A DNA stretch of 27,500 nucleotides from Neocallimastix lanati (nom. inval.). Lineage: Eukaryota; Neocallimastigomycota; Neocallimastigomycetes; Neocallimastigales; Neocallimastigaceae. Position 1 is the stretch's first letter. Each line of letters starts with the position of its first letter. Shown here piece after piece: positions 1 through 9,961 of this stretch. Location: the NCBI GenBank assembly GCA_016946835.1, contig JACVTC010000003.1, positions 3,357,501-3,385,000 on the forward strand, in the 5' to 3' direction. Position numbers and translations under genes: made by a program. The notes beneath the pieces were generated by a model. That model was not told the DNA's origin, did no database searches, and was given only the letters and a program-made list of their open reading frames with translations.

Positions 1-404
1 TATTTCATCATGATAAAGTCTAATCTTTAATTATAATTCCTTTTATGTTTGATTCTATATTCTTCTAAATGAGTTAATATTTCCCTTTAAATAATAATGC
101 ATATGTATAAATTGTTAATATGTTATTTATTTATTATTTTTTATTATTTTTTTATTTTTTTTTATTCTAGTTGCTTTAATATTTCTATGCTAACTTTTTC
201 TTTTTTGCAATTAAAAATGATTAATATTTATAAATTTAATTTATACCTAATAAAAATGATTTCCTATTAATTCATGATGGCGATTAAATACTTGATTTAT
301 TATAATTCATAATCCTTAAAATACATGATAAAATAAAATAAAATTAGATTAATTAATTATTTATTTATTTATTATTATTATTATATTATTATTATTGATT
401 ATTA

Positions 405-445
<41 letters not shown>

Positions 446-970
446 TATTATTATTTTTATCTTTTTTTTTTTATTTTATTTTATAAATCTTAAAGTTTTA
501 ATTTTAACTATAATGATAATAAATTAATTAAAATTATCCATAAATAATAAATAGATAATATTAACAATAAACAAAAAAATTGAATAAATAAATAAATAAA
601 TAATTAATTAATTAATTAATTAATAAATAAATAATAAATTAATTAAATAATAAATAAATAAATAATAATTAATAATTAAATAAATTATTTAATAATTAAA
701 TAATAGTGGAATAAATAATTATAAAATATGAATAGAATTAATTAATTAAATAATTAATTAAATTAAATGTATATATATATAAAAGGAAGTTTAGATCATT
801 TTATCTTAAGCAAATAAAAATTAAAATAATAAAAAAAATTAAAAAAATAAAAAAATAAAAAATAAAAAAAAGTCTGGTCATAAGACATAAAAAAAATTAA
901 TTCATCTCAAATAAAATATTTTAATAGTTAAACATTATCATTATCATTATAATTATAAATATAAATATAA
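1..970. other. AT-only intergenic DNA
   Basis: No gene is seen. The stretch is A/T low-complexity sequence with a (TTA)n tract at about 368-450 and TAAT/AAAT tetranucleotide runs at about 570-770. Both strands are full of stop codons. Confidence 0.8.
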
Positions 971-985
971 TTATAATTCATTTCA
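971..985. repeat. Left target-site duplication of the SINE
   Basis: TTATAATTCATTTCA is repeated exactly at 1436-1450 and flanks the tRNA-headed element. A perfect 15-bp duplication is typical of LINE-style target-primed retroposition and suggests a young insertion. Confidence 0.9.
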
Positions 986-1060
986 GCCATGTTGGTCCAG
1001 TCGGTTAGGGCGATACAGGTCACTGTAGAGGGCGGGGTTCGAATCCTCGGCATGGCACCA
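986..1060 (+). promoter_or_regulatory. tRNA-like head with Pol III A and B boxes
   Basis: The acceptor halves (986-992 with 1050-1056) pair over 7 bp, the last a wobble pair. A73 and an encoded CCA follow (1057-1060). The D arm pairs GTCC with GGGC, and the T arm holds a canonical TTCGAAT loop. Box A reads TGGTCCAGTCGG and box B reads GGTTCGAATCC at 1036-1046, both excellent matches. The anticodon arm does not form a normal 5-bp stem and 7-nt loop with U33, so this is a degenerate internal promoter rather than a working tRNA. Confidence 0.8.
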
Positions 1061-1365
1061 AATAATCGGATGAGGTTTCTATCCTGGGATATCATGAGAC
1101 CACACGTGATGTCCATAAGGCTTTCCCTCAAATGATTATTTCACCCATCCCTGATACTACGCTTTGAATTGAAGCATAGACCTTGATGATTGTAAAATTT
1201 CCAATCGCCAATGATTACACCCACTAGGGAGGAGTTAATGGTTCCGTTCTGATGCTCGTGGTCATTAGAGATATATGTAGGAACGTTAGGAATGCATCTC
1301 CGGGCAGTGTGTAACGACGATTGAGAGCGGCGAAGCTGATACAGTATGCCAATAACTCATCACCT

Positions 1366-1415
1366 TACAGTTAATTAATAACTGTATGGCCATATGGGAG
1401 ATGGGTACCCATATG
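1366..1415 (+). other. Two tandem stem-loops at the SINE 3' end
   Basis: TACAGTTA pairs with TAACTGTA around a 5-nt loop (1366-1386). CATATGGG pairs with CCCATATG around a 9-nt loop (1391-1415). Their position just before the tail suggests a structured 3' end that a partner LINE reverse transcriptase could recognise. That role is inferred. Confidence 0.55.
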
Positions 1416-1435
1416 TGCAAGTCTATGTTTTGTTT

Positions 1436-1450
1436 TTATAATTCATTTCA
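1436..1450. repeat. Right target-site duplication of the SINE
   Basis: This is an exact copy of 971-985 and marks the 3' boundary of the SINE. Confidence 0.9.
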
Positions 1451-2155
1451 TTTTATTTCATTGCTTTGTTTTGTTCATTTGTTCATTTGTTCATTTGTTC
1501 ATTTTTTTTTTTTCATTTTTCCTTTCTTTTATCTCATAAGCAGGTTTGATGAATGAATATGAAATGATTATCAACTCTATCAAATGACATAAATTAAACA
1601 TTAATTGATAGAAATCAATAAATTTATATTTATTTATATTAAATATATAACTATATAAATAAAAAGTCAAAAAAAAAATTTTTTTTTTTTTATATGTAAA
1701 GCCATAAATACCTTTTTATTTTATTTTATTTTTTTTATTTATGTTATTAATTTTTCTTTTTCTTTTTTTTATTTTTTTATTTTTTTATTTTGTTATTTTT
1801 ATTTTATTTCATTATTATTAAAATGACTATATTTATTAATTTATTAATAGAACTTTGTTTACAGATTTGTAAAATCTCTGTAAAATTCTGAATAAAAAAT
1901 CAAAATCAAAATTTGAAAAGATATTAAAGAATATTATATAAAAACATCTGAATTATATAAAAAATTATAATATATGTATTATTAAAAGATATAAAGTTTA
2001 TGAATTATATATAATATATAAAATGTATATAAAAATTAAAATTATTAAAAATTAAAATTAAAAATTAATAAAAATTAAAAAAAAAAAGTTTCATAAAATC
2101 ATTTTCTTTTATCAACTTTTAATCTTATTAATTTTATTAATTTTTATTTTATTTT

Positions 2156-2188
<33 letters not shown>

Positions 2189-3143
2189 TTTTAAAAAAAC
2201 CTTCTAAAAATAGAAAAGTTAAGATTAGTTCAACAACAGAATTATTCCACCTAATTATTATGAGTTATTATTCAATTATTCAATTATTTATTATTCAATT
2301 ATTTATTAATAAATACTCTTTTTATTATTTATAATTCATATTTAATTATTGATTATTCAATTATTTATTTATTCAATTATTATTATTGTCTATTATTATC
2401 TATTATTAGTATTAGTATTAGAATTTTTTTTATGGTAAAATTTAACTTTCAATTTTTGTTTTTATTTTATTTTTTTATATTAACATTTTTTTTAATTAAA
2501 TAATTTAAAAGTTTAAAAATGACTTAAATAATTGAATATAAAAATTTATTAATAATAAATAATAAATAATAACAAACAATAAATAATTATAAATAATAAA
2601 TAAATAAATAATAAAAAGAGTATTTATTAATAAATAATAAATAATAAATAATTGAATAATTAAATAATAAATAATAATAAATGATTAAATAATAATAAAT
2701 AATAACTATCATATATTACTTTTTATTTATTAATTTATTAATATTGTTGTTGTTGCTAAATAAGTTATATTAAAAATTTTAATATAATTTATGAAATAAA
2801 ATTTATTTTCATTTAATATGTATTAAAACATAATTAAGAAGATCCACCTTTATTATATATAAATTATAATTATTATTTTTATATTTATTTATTATTATTA
2901 TTATTGTAAGTTCCGTCAATTAAAAAAAAATTAAAACAAAATATTTATTATTAAAATCATTAAATATGATTACTATTTGATAATATTTCTTTTATGTTAA
3001 CTAGTGAACTATTGTATATATATATTAATGGTTCATATTTATTAATTTACTTTATATTTTTTTTATCATTATTTATTATTATTATTAATATGTTTAATCT
3101 TTTTTATTAAATCTTTTTTTTTGTTAGTTATAGTAGGATCCTA

Positions 3144-3182
<39 letters not shown>

Positions 3183-3814
3183 TTCTTATTCATCCCTAAT
3201 TCTTATTATACTTTTAATAATAATAATAAAAATATATTAAAAATAGTTTATTAATTGATTATAACTAATATATTAGAAACAGAAGAAAAGGATTTAAATA
3301 ATGTTTCATTTTTCTTTCATCTATACTTATATAGAACAATAAATATAGAATAAATAATAATAATTATAACAAATAAAATAATAAAAACAAATAATAATAA
3401 AAACAAATAATAATAAAAACAAATAATAATAAAATTAAAATATTAATAAATTATAAATACTTAATAATAAATAATAAAATAAAATTAAAAATAATAAAAA
3501 GTTATAAATAATTAAAGAAAATAAATCATAAATAAAAATCAAAAAAAAAAAAAAAAAAATAAAATTATATAAATAAGTAATAACTATGATTTTTAATTAA
3601 TAACAAATAAAATAAAAACAATAATAAAAAATAGATAAAAATAATAAAAATAAAATAAAATATAAATATAATAAATATAAATAAAATAAAATAAAATAAA
3701 ATTAAAAATTAAAAATTAAAATTTTCTTAATTAAAATGATAAAAATAATAAAAATGACAGTCAAGATTAAGAAAATTGACATTAATTAAAAAAAAAAAAA
3801 ATAGAGTGGGGATA
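1451..3814. other. AT-rich spacer with inverted repeat and homopolymers
   Basis: No gene is supported. The spacer holds (GTTCATTT)n-like repeats at about 1472-1505, many A/T homopolymers including a T run at about 3149-3174, and an imperfect inverted repeat (about 2260-2345 against 2590-2680). The arms of that repeat contain the same GAGTATTTATTAATAAATA word that recurs at 4795-5010. Confidence 0.6.
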
Positions 3815-5016
3815 ATCAATAATCAATAATAAATAATCAATAATAAATAATAAATAATAAATAATAAATAATAAATAATAAATAATAAATAATAAATAAT
3901 AAATAATAAATATTAAATAATAAATAATAAATAATAAATAATAAATAATAAATAATAAATAATAAATAAATAATAAATAATAAATAATTAAATAATTAAA
4001 TAATAAATAATAAATAATTGAATAATAAATAATAAATAATAAATAATAAATAATTGAATAATAAATATTAAATAATTAAATATTAAATAATTAAATATTA
4101 AATAATTAAATATTAATATTAATAAATAATATTAAAAAGTGTATTTATTAATAAATAATAAATAATAAATAATAAATAATAAATAATAAATAATAAATAA
4201 TAAATAATAAATAATAAATAATAAATAATAAATAATAAATATTAAATAATAAATAATAAATAATAAATAATAAATAATAAATAATAAATATTAAATAATA
4301 AATAATTGAATAATAAATAATAAATAATAAATAATAAATAATAAATAATAAATAATAAATAATAAATAATAAATAATAAATAATTGAATAATAAATAATA
4401 AATAATTGAATAATAAATAATTAAATAATTAAATAATAAATAATAAATAATAATAAATAATAAATAATAAATAATGAATAATGAATAATAAATAATAAAT
4501 AATAAATAATAAATAATAAATAATAAATAATAAATAATAAATAATAAATAATAAATAATTGAATAATAAATAATAAATAATAAATAATAAATAATAAATA
4601 ATAAATAATAAATAATAAATAATAAATAATAAATAATAAATAATAAATAATAAATAATAAATAATAAATAATAAATAATAAATAATATAATAAATAATAT
4701 AATAAATAATAAATAATATAATAAATTATATAATAAATAATATAATAAATAATAAATAATAAATAATAAATAATTGAATAATAAATAATAAAAATGAGTA
4801 TTTATTAATAAAAAGAGTATTTATTAATAAATAATAAATAATAAATAATAAAAAGAGTATTTATTAATAAATAATTGAATAATAAAAAGAGTATTTATTA
4901 ATAAATAATTGAATAATAAAAAGAGTATTTATTAATAAATAATAAATAATAAAAAGAGTATTTATTAATAAATAATAAATAATAAAAAGAGTATTTATTA
5001 ATAAATAATTGAATAT
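3815..5016. repeat. AATAAAT heptamer minisatellite, no C on plus strand
   Basis: The basic period is 7 bp (AATAAAT), with scattered variants such as AATAATTG, AATATTA and AATAATG. From 3839 to 5016 I find no C on the plus strand (about 1,178 nt), and G occurs only in the variant units. No spacer-like unique sequence separates the units, so this is a satellite and not a CRISPR array. Confidence 0.9.
4790..5014. repeat. Higher-order array with seven palindromic units
   Basis: Inside the right end of the heptamer array, seven units start with GAGTATTTATTAATAAA and are spaced by AATAAAT or AATTGAAT filler. All but the first contain the perfect 16-bp palindrome TATTTATTAATAAATA. Related words occur at about 2613-2635, about 4136-4155 and, inverted, at about 2300-2322. 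Confidence 0.8.
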
Positions 5017-5203
5017 CAAATATTATTCATTATGATTCATTGACAATATGAAAATAAAAAAAAAAAAAAAAAAAACAGATTTTATTTTATCATTCATTTA
5101 TTGCTTATGATGTTTTTCCTCCTTGAATTTGATCTATTTTCTAACCTTATCATTTATTATTTTTCTTTTTATTGACAATATATTAATTAGAGTTTTAAAT
5201 AAA

Positions 5204-5515
5204 ATAAAATATATTATTATTTATATATCATAATATTTTTATATCCATTCTAATATATTAAAATACATTATTATTTATCATAATATTTATATATCCATTC
5301 TAATATATTAAAATACATTATTATTTATCATAATATTTATATATCCATTCTAATATATTAAAATATATTATTATTTATATATCATAATATTTTATATCCA
5401 TTCTACTATATTAAAATATATTATTATTTATTTATCATAATATTTATATATCCATTCTACTATATTAAAATATATTATTATTTATTTATCATAATATTTA
5501 TATATCCATTCTATT
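5204..5515. repeat. Six-unit tandem repeat, 50-55 bp
   Basis: Six consecutive units carry TTAAAATATATTATTATTTA, then CATAATATTTATATATCCAT, then TCTAATATA or TCTACTATA. Units 2 and 3 are nearly identical; units 4-6 share the ACTATA variant or a longer TTTATTTAT segment. This pattern suggests local duplication of neighbouring units. Confidence 0.85.
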
Positions 5516-6428
5516 AAATTATTTTTAATAATTATTATATATTATTAATATATTAAACTAGTATTTTGAATTTTTTAATTTATCTTTTTTTTAATAATTA
5601 AAATTAAATATCATATATAATATAATATAATATAATTAATTTTCCAAATTAATAGTAATATATTGAAATATATTGAAATATATATAATATTTAAACTTAT
5701 GAATTAAACTTTTTTCTTTTTTTTTAATAAAATAAAATATTAAAAAAAAAAAAATAAAAATTTCCATTTTTTTTTTTTAATATATAAAAATAAATAGATT
5801 AAAAGTATTAATATTTTTAAATAATAATAATAATAATAAAGTATATATCATTAATAATAAAATATAATTTATTATTATTCATAATTTAATAGTTAATATA
5901 AATATAAATATAAATATAAATATAAATATAAATATAAATATATTAGCAATTAATTATAATTATATGGCCATATTTTACATATTGTCATTTTTATTTTTTA
6001 ATTTTTTTTTTTTTTATTACGAATATTTTTAATTTATTTCGTTTTTATTTAATTTCGTTTTTTTTTCTATTTTTTTTTTTTTTTTTTTTAATTTTTTTAT
6101 TTTTTTATTTTAATTTTGTTACATTGCTTAACAAAATAATAATAATATTAATATTAATAAAATAAGTAAATAAATAAATTTAGAAAATAAATTATGAGAA
6201 TAATAAAACTCATAATTAATCAATTTTTTTCTTAGAATTATATAACAAATAATCTTGAAATACTATTATTTTTATTTAAAAAGTATAAAACATTATCCTA
6301 TAATATAAAATAAAAAGACAAATAATATAAATAAAAAAATATTTAGCAATCAAAAAAAAATATATATATATATTAAAAATTTTTTATACTCATTAATAGT
6401 AGAACAAATCAATTAAAATATCAATTTA

Positions 6429-6459
<31 letters not shown>

Positions 6460-7044
6460 GATTGATTTATACTCTTGAATATTTAAGCTTGAAAAAAAAA
6501 AAAAGGAAGAAAGAAAAAACATTTTAAAGTATTAGAGTATTTAAGCACTTGGTATATATTATTAATATAAATATACCATTTGAAATATAATTTTTATTGT
6601 AAATACAATTTTATGGTCAATTGGTATTTATTTATTAATAAAATTCTATTGCTTTGTTTGGACACTTAATCTTTTGTATTAAAGAAATTATATATATATA
6701 TATAAATATTTATATAATATATATATATTTATATATTTTTTATATACAAAAGAAGATAACTATTGCTTTTTTTATTATATTTTTTTTTCTTTAAAAGAAA
6801 AAAAAATAAAAAAAGAAAATAAAAAATAAAATAATAAAAATTATTTTACTATCAATAATATTTCTGTATCCAGTAATATATATATACAATAAAATTAATA
6901 ATAATAGTAATAATAATTATATTAAATATAAATTAAATAATATATATATTCAAAAAAAAAAAAAAAAAAAAAAATTACTATTATAGTCTGTATTTGTATT
7001 CTCAATATCATATAAATAAATTTAAATATATAAAAATTAACAAA
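5516..7044. other. AT-rich spacer upstream of the NAA50 gene
   Basis: No gene is supported. It contains a hexamer (AAATAT)n run at about 5893-5942, an A run of about 26 nt near 6430-6455, an inverted repeat GGTATAT...ATATACC near 6551-6578, (TA)n tracts near 6690-6740, and an A run at about 6951-6974. The last A run ends roughly 70 bp before the acetyltransferase ATG and could form a nucleosome-depleted promoter. Confidence 0.55.
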
Positions 7045-7400
7045 ATGTTATGTAACGATAATAATAATCATGATAATGAAAATATATATGAAAAAAGATT
7101 ACAAGATATAAATAAATTTTATGACAGTGCTGAAATAGCGCGGTATAGAAATGTCTTTTATGGGTTTAAGGAATATGATCAATATCCTAATATGTTACGC
7201 TATTTTAATAATACCTTTGGTATTCCAAATACTAAACCATACTGTAATAAAGTTTCACTACAGCAAATTACTCCATATAATATTAATAATATAAAAAATA
7301 TAAATAAAATGGTATTTCCAATTACTTATAATGAACAATTTTACAATGATATTATTTACAAATATAATAAAAACTTATCAAGAATAGGTAAATCTTTAAA

Positions 7401-7433
<33 letters not shown>

Positions 7434-8064
7434 TTTTAAATTTTGAAATAATAATAATTTTATATATATATGTAATTAATTTATAGATTTATATTTTAAA
7501 CTAATAATATATATTTTATATAATTTTTTAAATTAATATTAATTAATAGCTTTGATTAATAATAAAGCTGTTGGAAATATATGTTGTAGAATTGAACCCT
7601 CTTCAAATCATCCAGCTTTGGATAGTAATTGTGATGAAGAAGTAATGTATATAATGACAATAGCAGTATTACCACAATATAGAAGACATTCTATAGGTAT
7701 AGTTTTGATATTATAAATATAAATAAATGTAATATATAATATATATTATATTTTTTTCATTTTGTAAATTAAAGTTAAAATTTAGAGGTTAATATCTTTC
7801 ATACTAATTTTGTATTAATAAATTAAAATATTATAAATAAATTATTATCATTTATAAATATTAGGAACCGTCCTATTAAATTATATTGTAAATTACTGTC
7901 AACGTAATACCCATATAAAAACTATTCTTCTTCATGCTCAGGCAACCAACAAGGCAGCTGTTTCATTATATGTTAAAAATGGTTTTGAAATTGTGAATAT
8001 TATACAGGGTTATTATAAGAACGTAGATTGTCCAGATGCCTATTTATTTAAAAAGAAGATATAA
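7045..8064 (+). CDS. NAA50: N-alpha-acetyltransferase 50 (NAA50-type, GNAT fold)
   Basis: Exons 7045-7387, 7550-7696 and 7865-8064, joined by GT-AG introns in phase 1, give 229 residues. From about residue 70 onward the protein follows NAA50, the enzyme that acetylates the N-terminal Met of nascent chains and associates with NatA at the ribosome. Visible marks are the FPITYNEQFY substrate-pocket segment (91-100), AVGNICCRIE (121-130), MYIMTI with the catalytic Tyr at 148, LLHAQATN with the catalytic His at 187, and GFEIV...YYKNVDCPDAYLFKKK at the end. The acetyl-CoA loop reads RRHSIG (159-164), with Ser where R/Q-x-x-G-x-G/A expects the first Gly. The N-terminus is about 65 residues longer than usual and unlike anything I recognise. 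The frame is open back to a TTG at 6994, but the first ATG is at 7045. Confidence 0.9.
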
Positions 8065-8556
8065 AGAAAGAAAAAATTACGAATTCAATAATTTAAGTTT
8101 TATTTAAATAAATAAATATATATGTTTAAAAAAAAAAATGTAATAATGAAGAAATAGAAAAGACAAGAAGAAGAAAAAGAAGAAGATGATGATGATGAAG
8201 AGAATGAGAAAGAAGAAGAAGAAATAAATTTCATAAAAATAATATTTAAGAACAAATATATAAATAATCAAATAAATTAAGGTCATCAAGAAATATAAAC
8301 AAAAAACAAAGTAAATAAATAAATAAATAAATAAAATAATCAAACAAACACCACCTACACATAAAAAATACCAATAAAAAAAATTCAACAATTTCTTATT
8401 TTATATCTTATTTTTTTTTTTTTATTATTATAAGAACAAAAATAGTAAACTATTACATTAAGAATATATCTATATCAATATAAATTAAATTGCAAATTTT
8501 TTTTATTATTTTTATTATGCAATCCAATAACAATTTATTATCCAGTTAAAAGATTC

Positions 8557-8587
<31 letters not shown>

Positions 8588-9498
8588 AACATTGAAAAAT
8601 ATTTTATAAATAATAATAATAATAATAATAATTATTATTATTATTATTTTATTCTTTCTTTTCGTTCATTTGATAGAATATCAATAAACAAAGAGATAAA
8701 ATAATAATAATATTATTAATATTAATAATTAGATAAATAAATATATTTTGATTTATTGTAGTTTTTTTTTTTTTTTTTTTTTTTTTCTTCCTTCCTCCAA
8801 AAAACATAAAATCAATATATATATCCATATTGATTTTTAAAAAAAATAGAAATGTTTTATGGAATACATAAAAAAAAAAAAAAAAAAAAAACTATCTAAT
8901 TTCAAAAGAATTTTATTTATTTAATTAATTATATATATATTATATTTCTTATTCATGTAAATATATTTTATATTGCTCTCTCTTTTTTTATTTTTTATTT
9001 TACTTTAATTTCACTTTTATTTTTCTTCTTTCTTAACTTTTATTTTTACTATTACTTTTTTTTTTTTTTTTTTTTCATTCGCATTTTTTGTATATTTAAA
9101 AACAAACGCTTATCTACTCTAAAATTCATACATTTTTTTTTAAGTATGTATATTATGTAAAAGCAATTAAAATTTTAAAAAAAAAAAAATAAAAAATAAA
9201 AAAAAATAAAAAAAATAAAAAAATAAAAAATAATTAAAAAAAAAACAGTTTAATAATTTTTTTTTTTAGTATTACTTTTATAATTTTTCTTGGTAAAATT
9301 TTGGCTTTAGATGAGTTAACCATTCAATTATTTATTTTCTATTAAAATTTTTGGTAGAAAAAATTTCAATATACATACATCATCATAATACCCTCAATAT
9401 ATGTATTACATTTAATTTAGTTATTTATTTATTTTTTATTTTTTTTAAAATAATTTATTTTTAATGATTATAATTTTTACTTTATATTTTGTATCGGT

Positions 9499-9533
<35 letters not shown>

Positions 9534-9588
9534 AAATTTAATTATATATTTTCATAAAAATTTGTCTTTTTATTGTTTTATATAATAA
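8065..9588. other. Spacer downstream of NAA50
   Basis: No gene is supported. A purine-rich GAA/GAT run at 8154-8226 would read as a Glu/Asp-rich peptide but lacks an ATG and follows a stop. Long homopolymers occur near 8557-8585, 8761-8786, 8872-8890, 9058-9075 and 9502-9529. Around 9240-9330 a short minus-strand frame begins with an ATG but soon becomes homopolymeric; I do not call it. Confidence 0.5.
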
Positions 9589-9887
9589 TGATATAAAACA
9601 AATAGGTGTGTAGTAATATATTTGTTTCAATATTTAATAATAATTATTAAATATTGAAATTTATAATCATTAAAAATATAAATATAAATATATAATCTTT
9701 TCTTATATAACAATTTTTTATAATAATTTCTTATTTGAATTATATATTAATATATATTCAATTATATATTAATTGGAATAGCTATTTTATTTTATATATT
9801 TTATAATTTAATATATTTAATAACTTTATTATATTTAATAGTTATATATTATAATATATTATAATATATATAACTAATATTATTAGT
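9589..9887. repeat. Left part of dispersed repeat R (copy 1)
   Basis: The segment around 9589-9668 matches about 17046-17122, sharing ATAAAACAAAT and TTAATAATAATTATTAAATA. The rest, up to the copia insertion, is A/T-rich and matches poorly until the ATTATTAGT at the insertion point. With 13347-13536 it makes one copy of R split by the copia element. Confidence 0.65.
9883..9887. repeat. Left 5-bp target duplication of the copia element
   Basis: TTAGT directly precedes the TGTTAGA start of the element and recurs at 13347-13351 after the 3' LTR. The uninterrupted site survives in the second R copy near 17266-17275, which reads ATTATTAGTT. Confidence 0.75.
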
Positions 9888-9961
9888 TGTTAGATTTTCA
9901 AACTAAAATTCCTTTCATCAAAATACAAAATTCATTTTTTCGTACGAATGTATGAAATTAT
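9888..9961 (+). repeat. 5' LTR remnant
   Basis: The first 30 or so bases match the start of the 3' LTR at 12718 (shared TCAAACTAAAATTCCTT), with one T-run difference. Similarity becomes patchy after that but returns at ATGAAATTAT (9952-9961 against 12779-12788). The deletion junction is therefore probably near 9960, so the first codons of the open frame may derive from the LTR. Confidence 0.7.

Larger units (their letters stand above)
986..1435 (+). mobile_element. tRNA-derived SINE, about 450 bp
   Basis: This is a short retroposon with a tRNA-like head (986-1060), an unrelated body (about 1061-1365), two consecutive perfect 8-bp stem-loops near the 3' end (1366-1386 and 1391-1415) and a short T/G-rich tail. 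Perfect 15-bp direct repeats (971-985 and 1436-1450) delimit it. Base composition is near balanced, in sharp contrast to the nearly pure A/T DNA on both sides. No convincing protein frame is present; the minus-strand frame crossing it is a chance opening. SINEs are transcribed by RNA polymerase III and moved by a partner LINE; LINE remnants occur later in the window. I do not recognise the family. Confidence 0.85.

Noticed and set aside
986-1060. A functional tRNA gene
   Set aside because: Acceptor, D and T arms pair, but no anticodon arm with U33 and a standard 7-nt loop can be drawn. It is followed by a SINE body inside target duplications.
928-1131. Minus-strand 67-codon frame over the tRNA-like head
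   Set aside because: It lies across the SINE head and boundary and has no family resemblance. The RNA-element explanation accounts for the sequence.
3815-5016. CRISPR-like repeat array
   Set aside because: Units are 7 bp with no unique spacers, and the host is a eukaryote.
8154-8226. Plus-strand Glu/Asp-rich peptide after NAA50
   Set aside because: It follows a TAG, has no ATG, and lies in the likely 3' UTR; a simple GAA/GAT repeat explains it.
8104-8391. Minus-strand 95-codon hydrophobic frame
   Set aside because: It is the complement of A- and GAA-rich sequence; the Phe/Ile/Tyr run is compositional, with no start context or domain.
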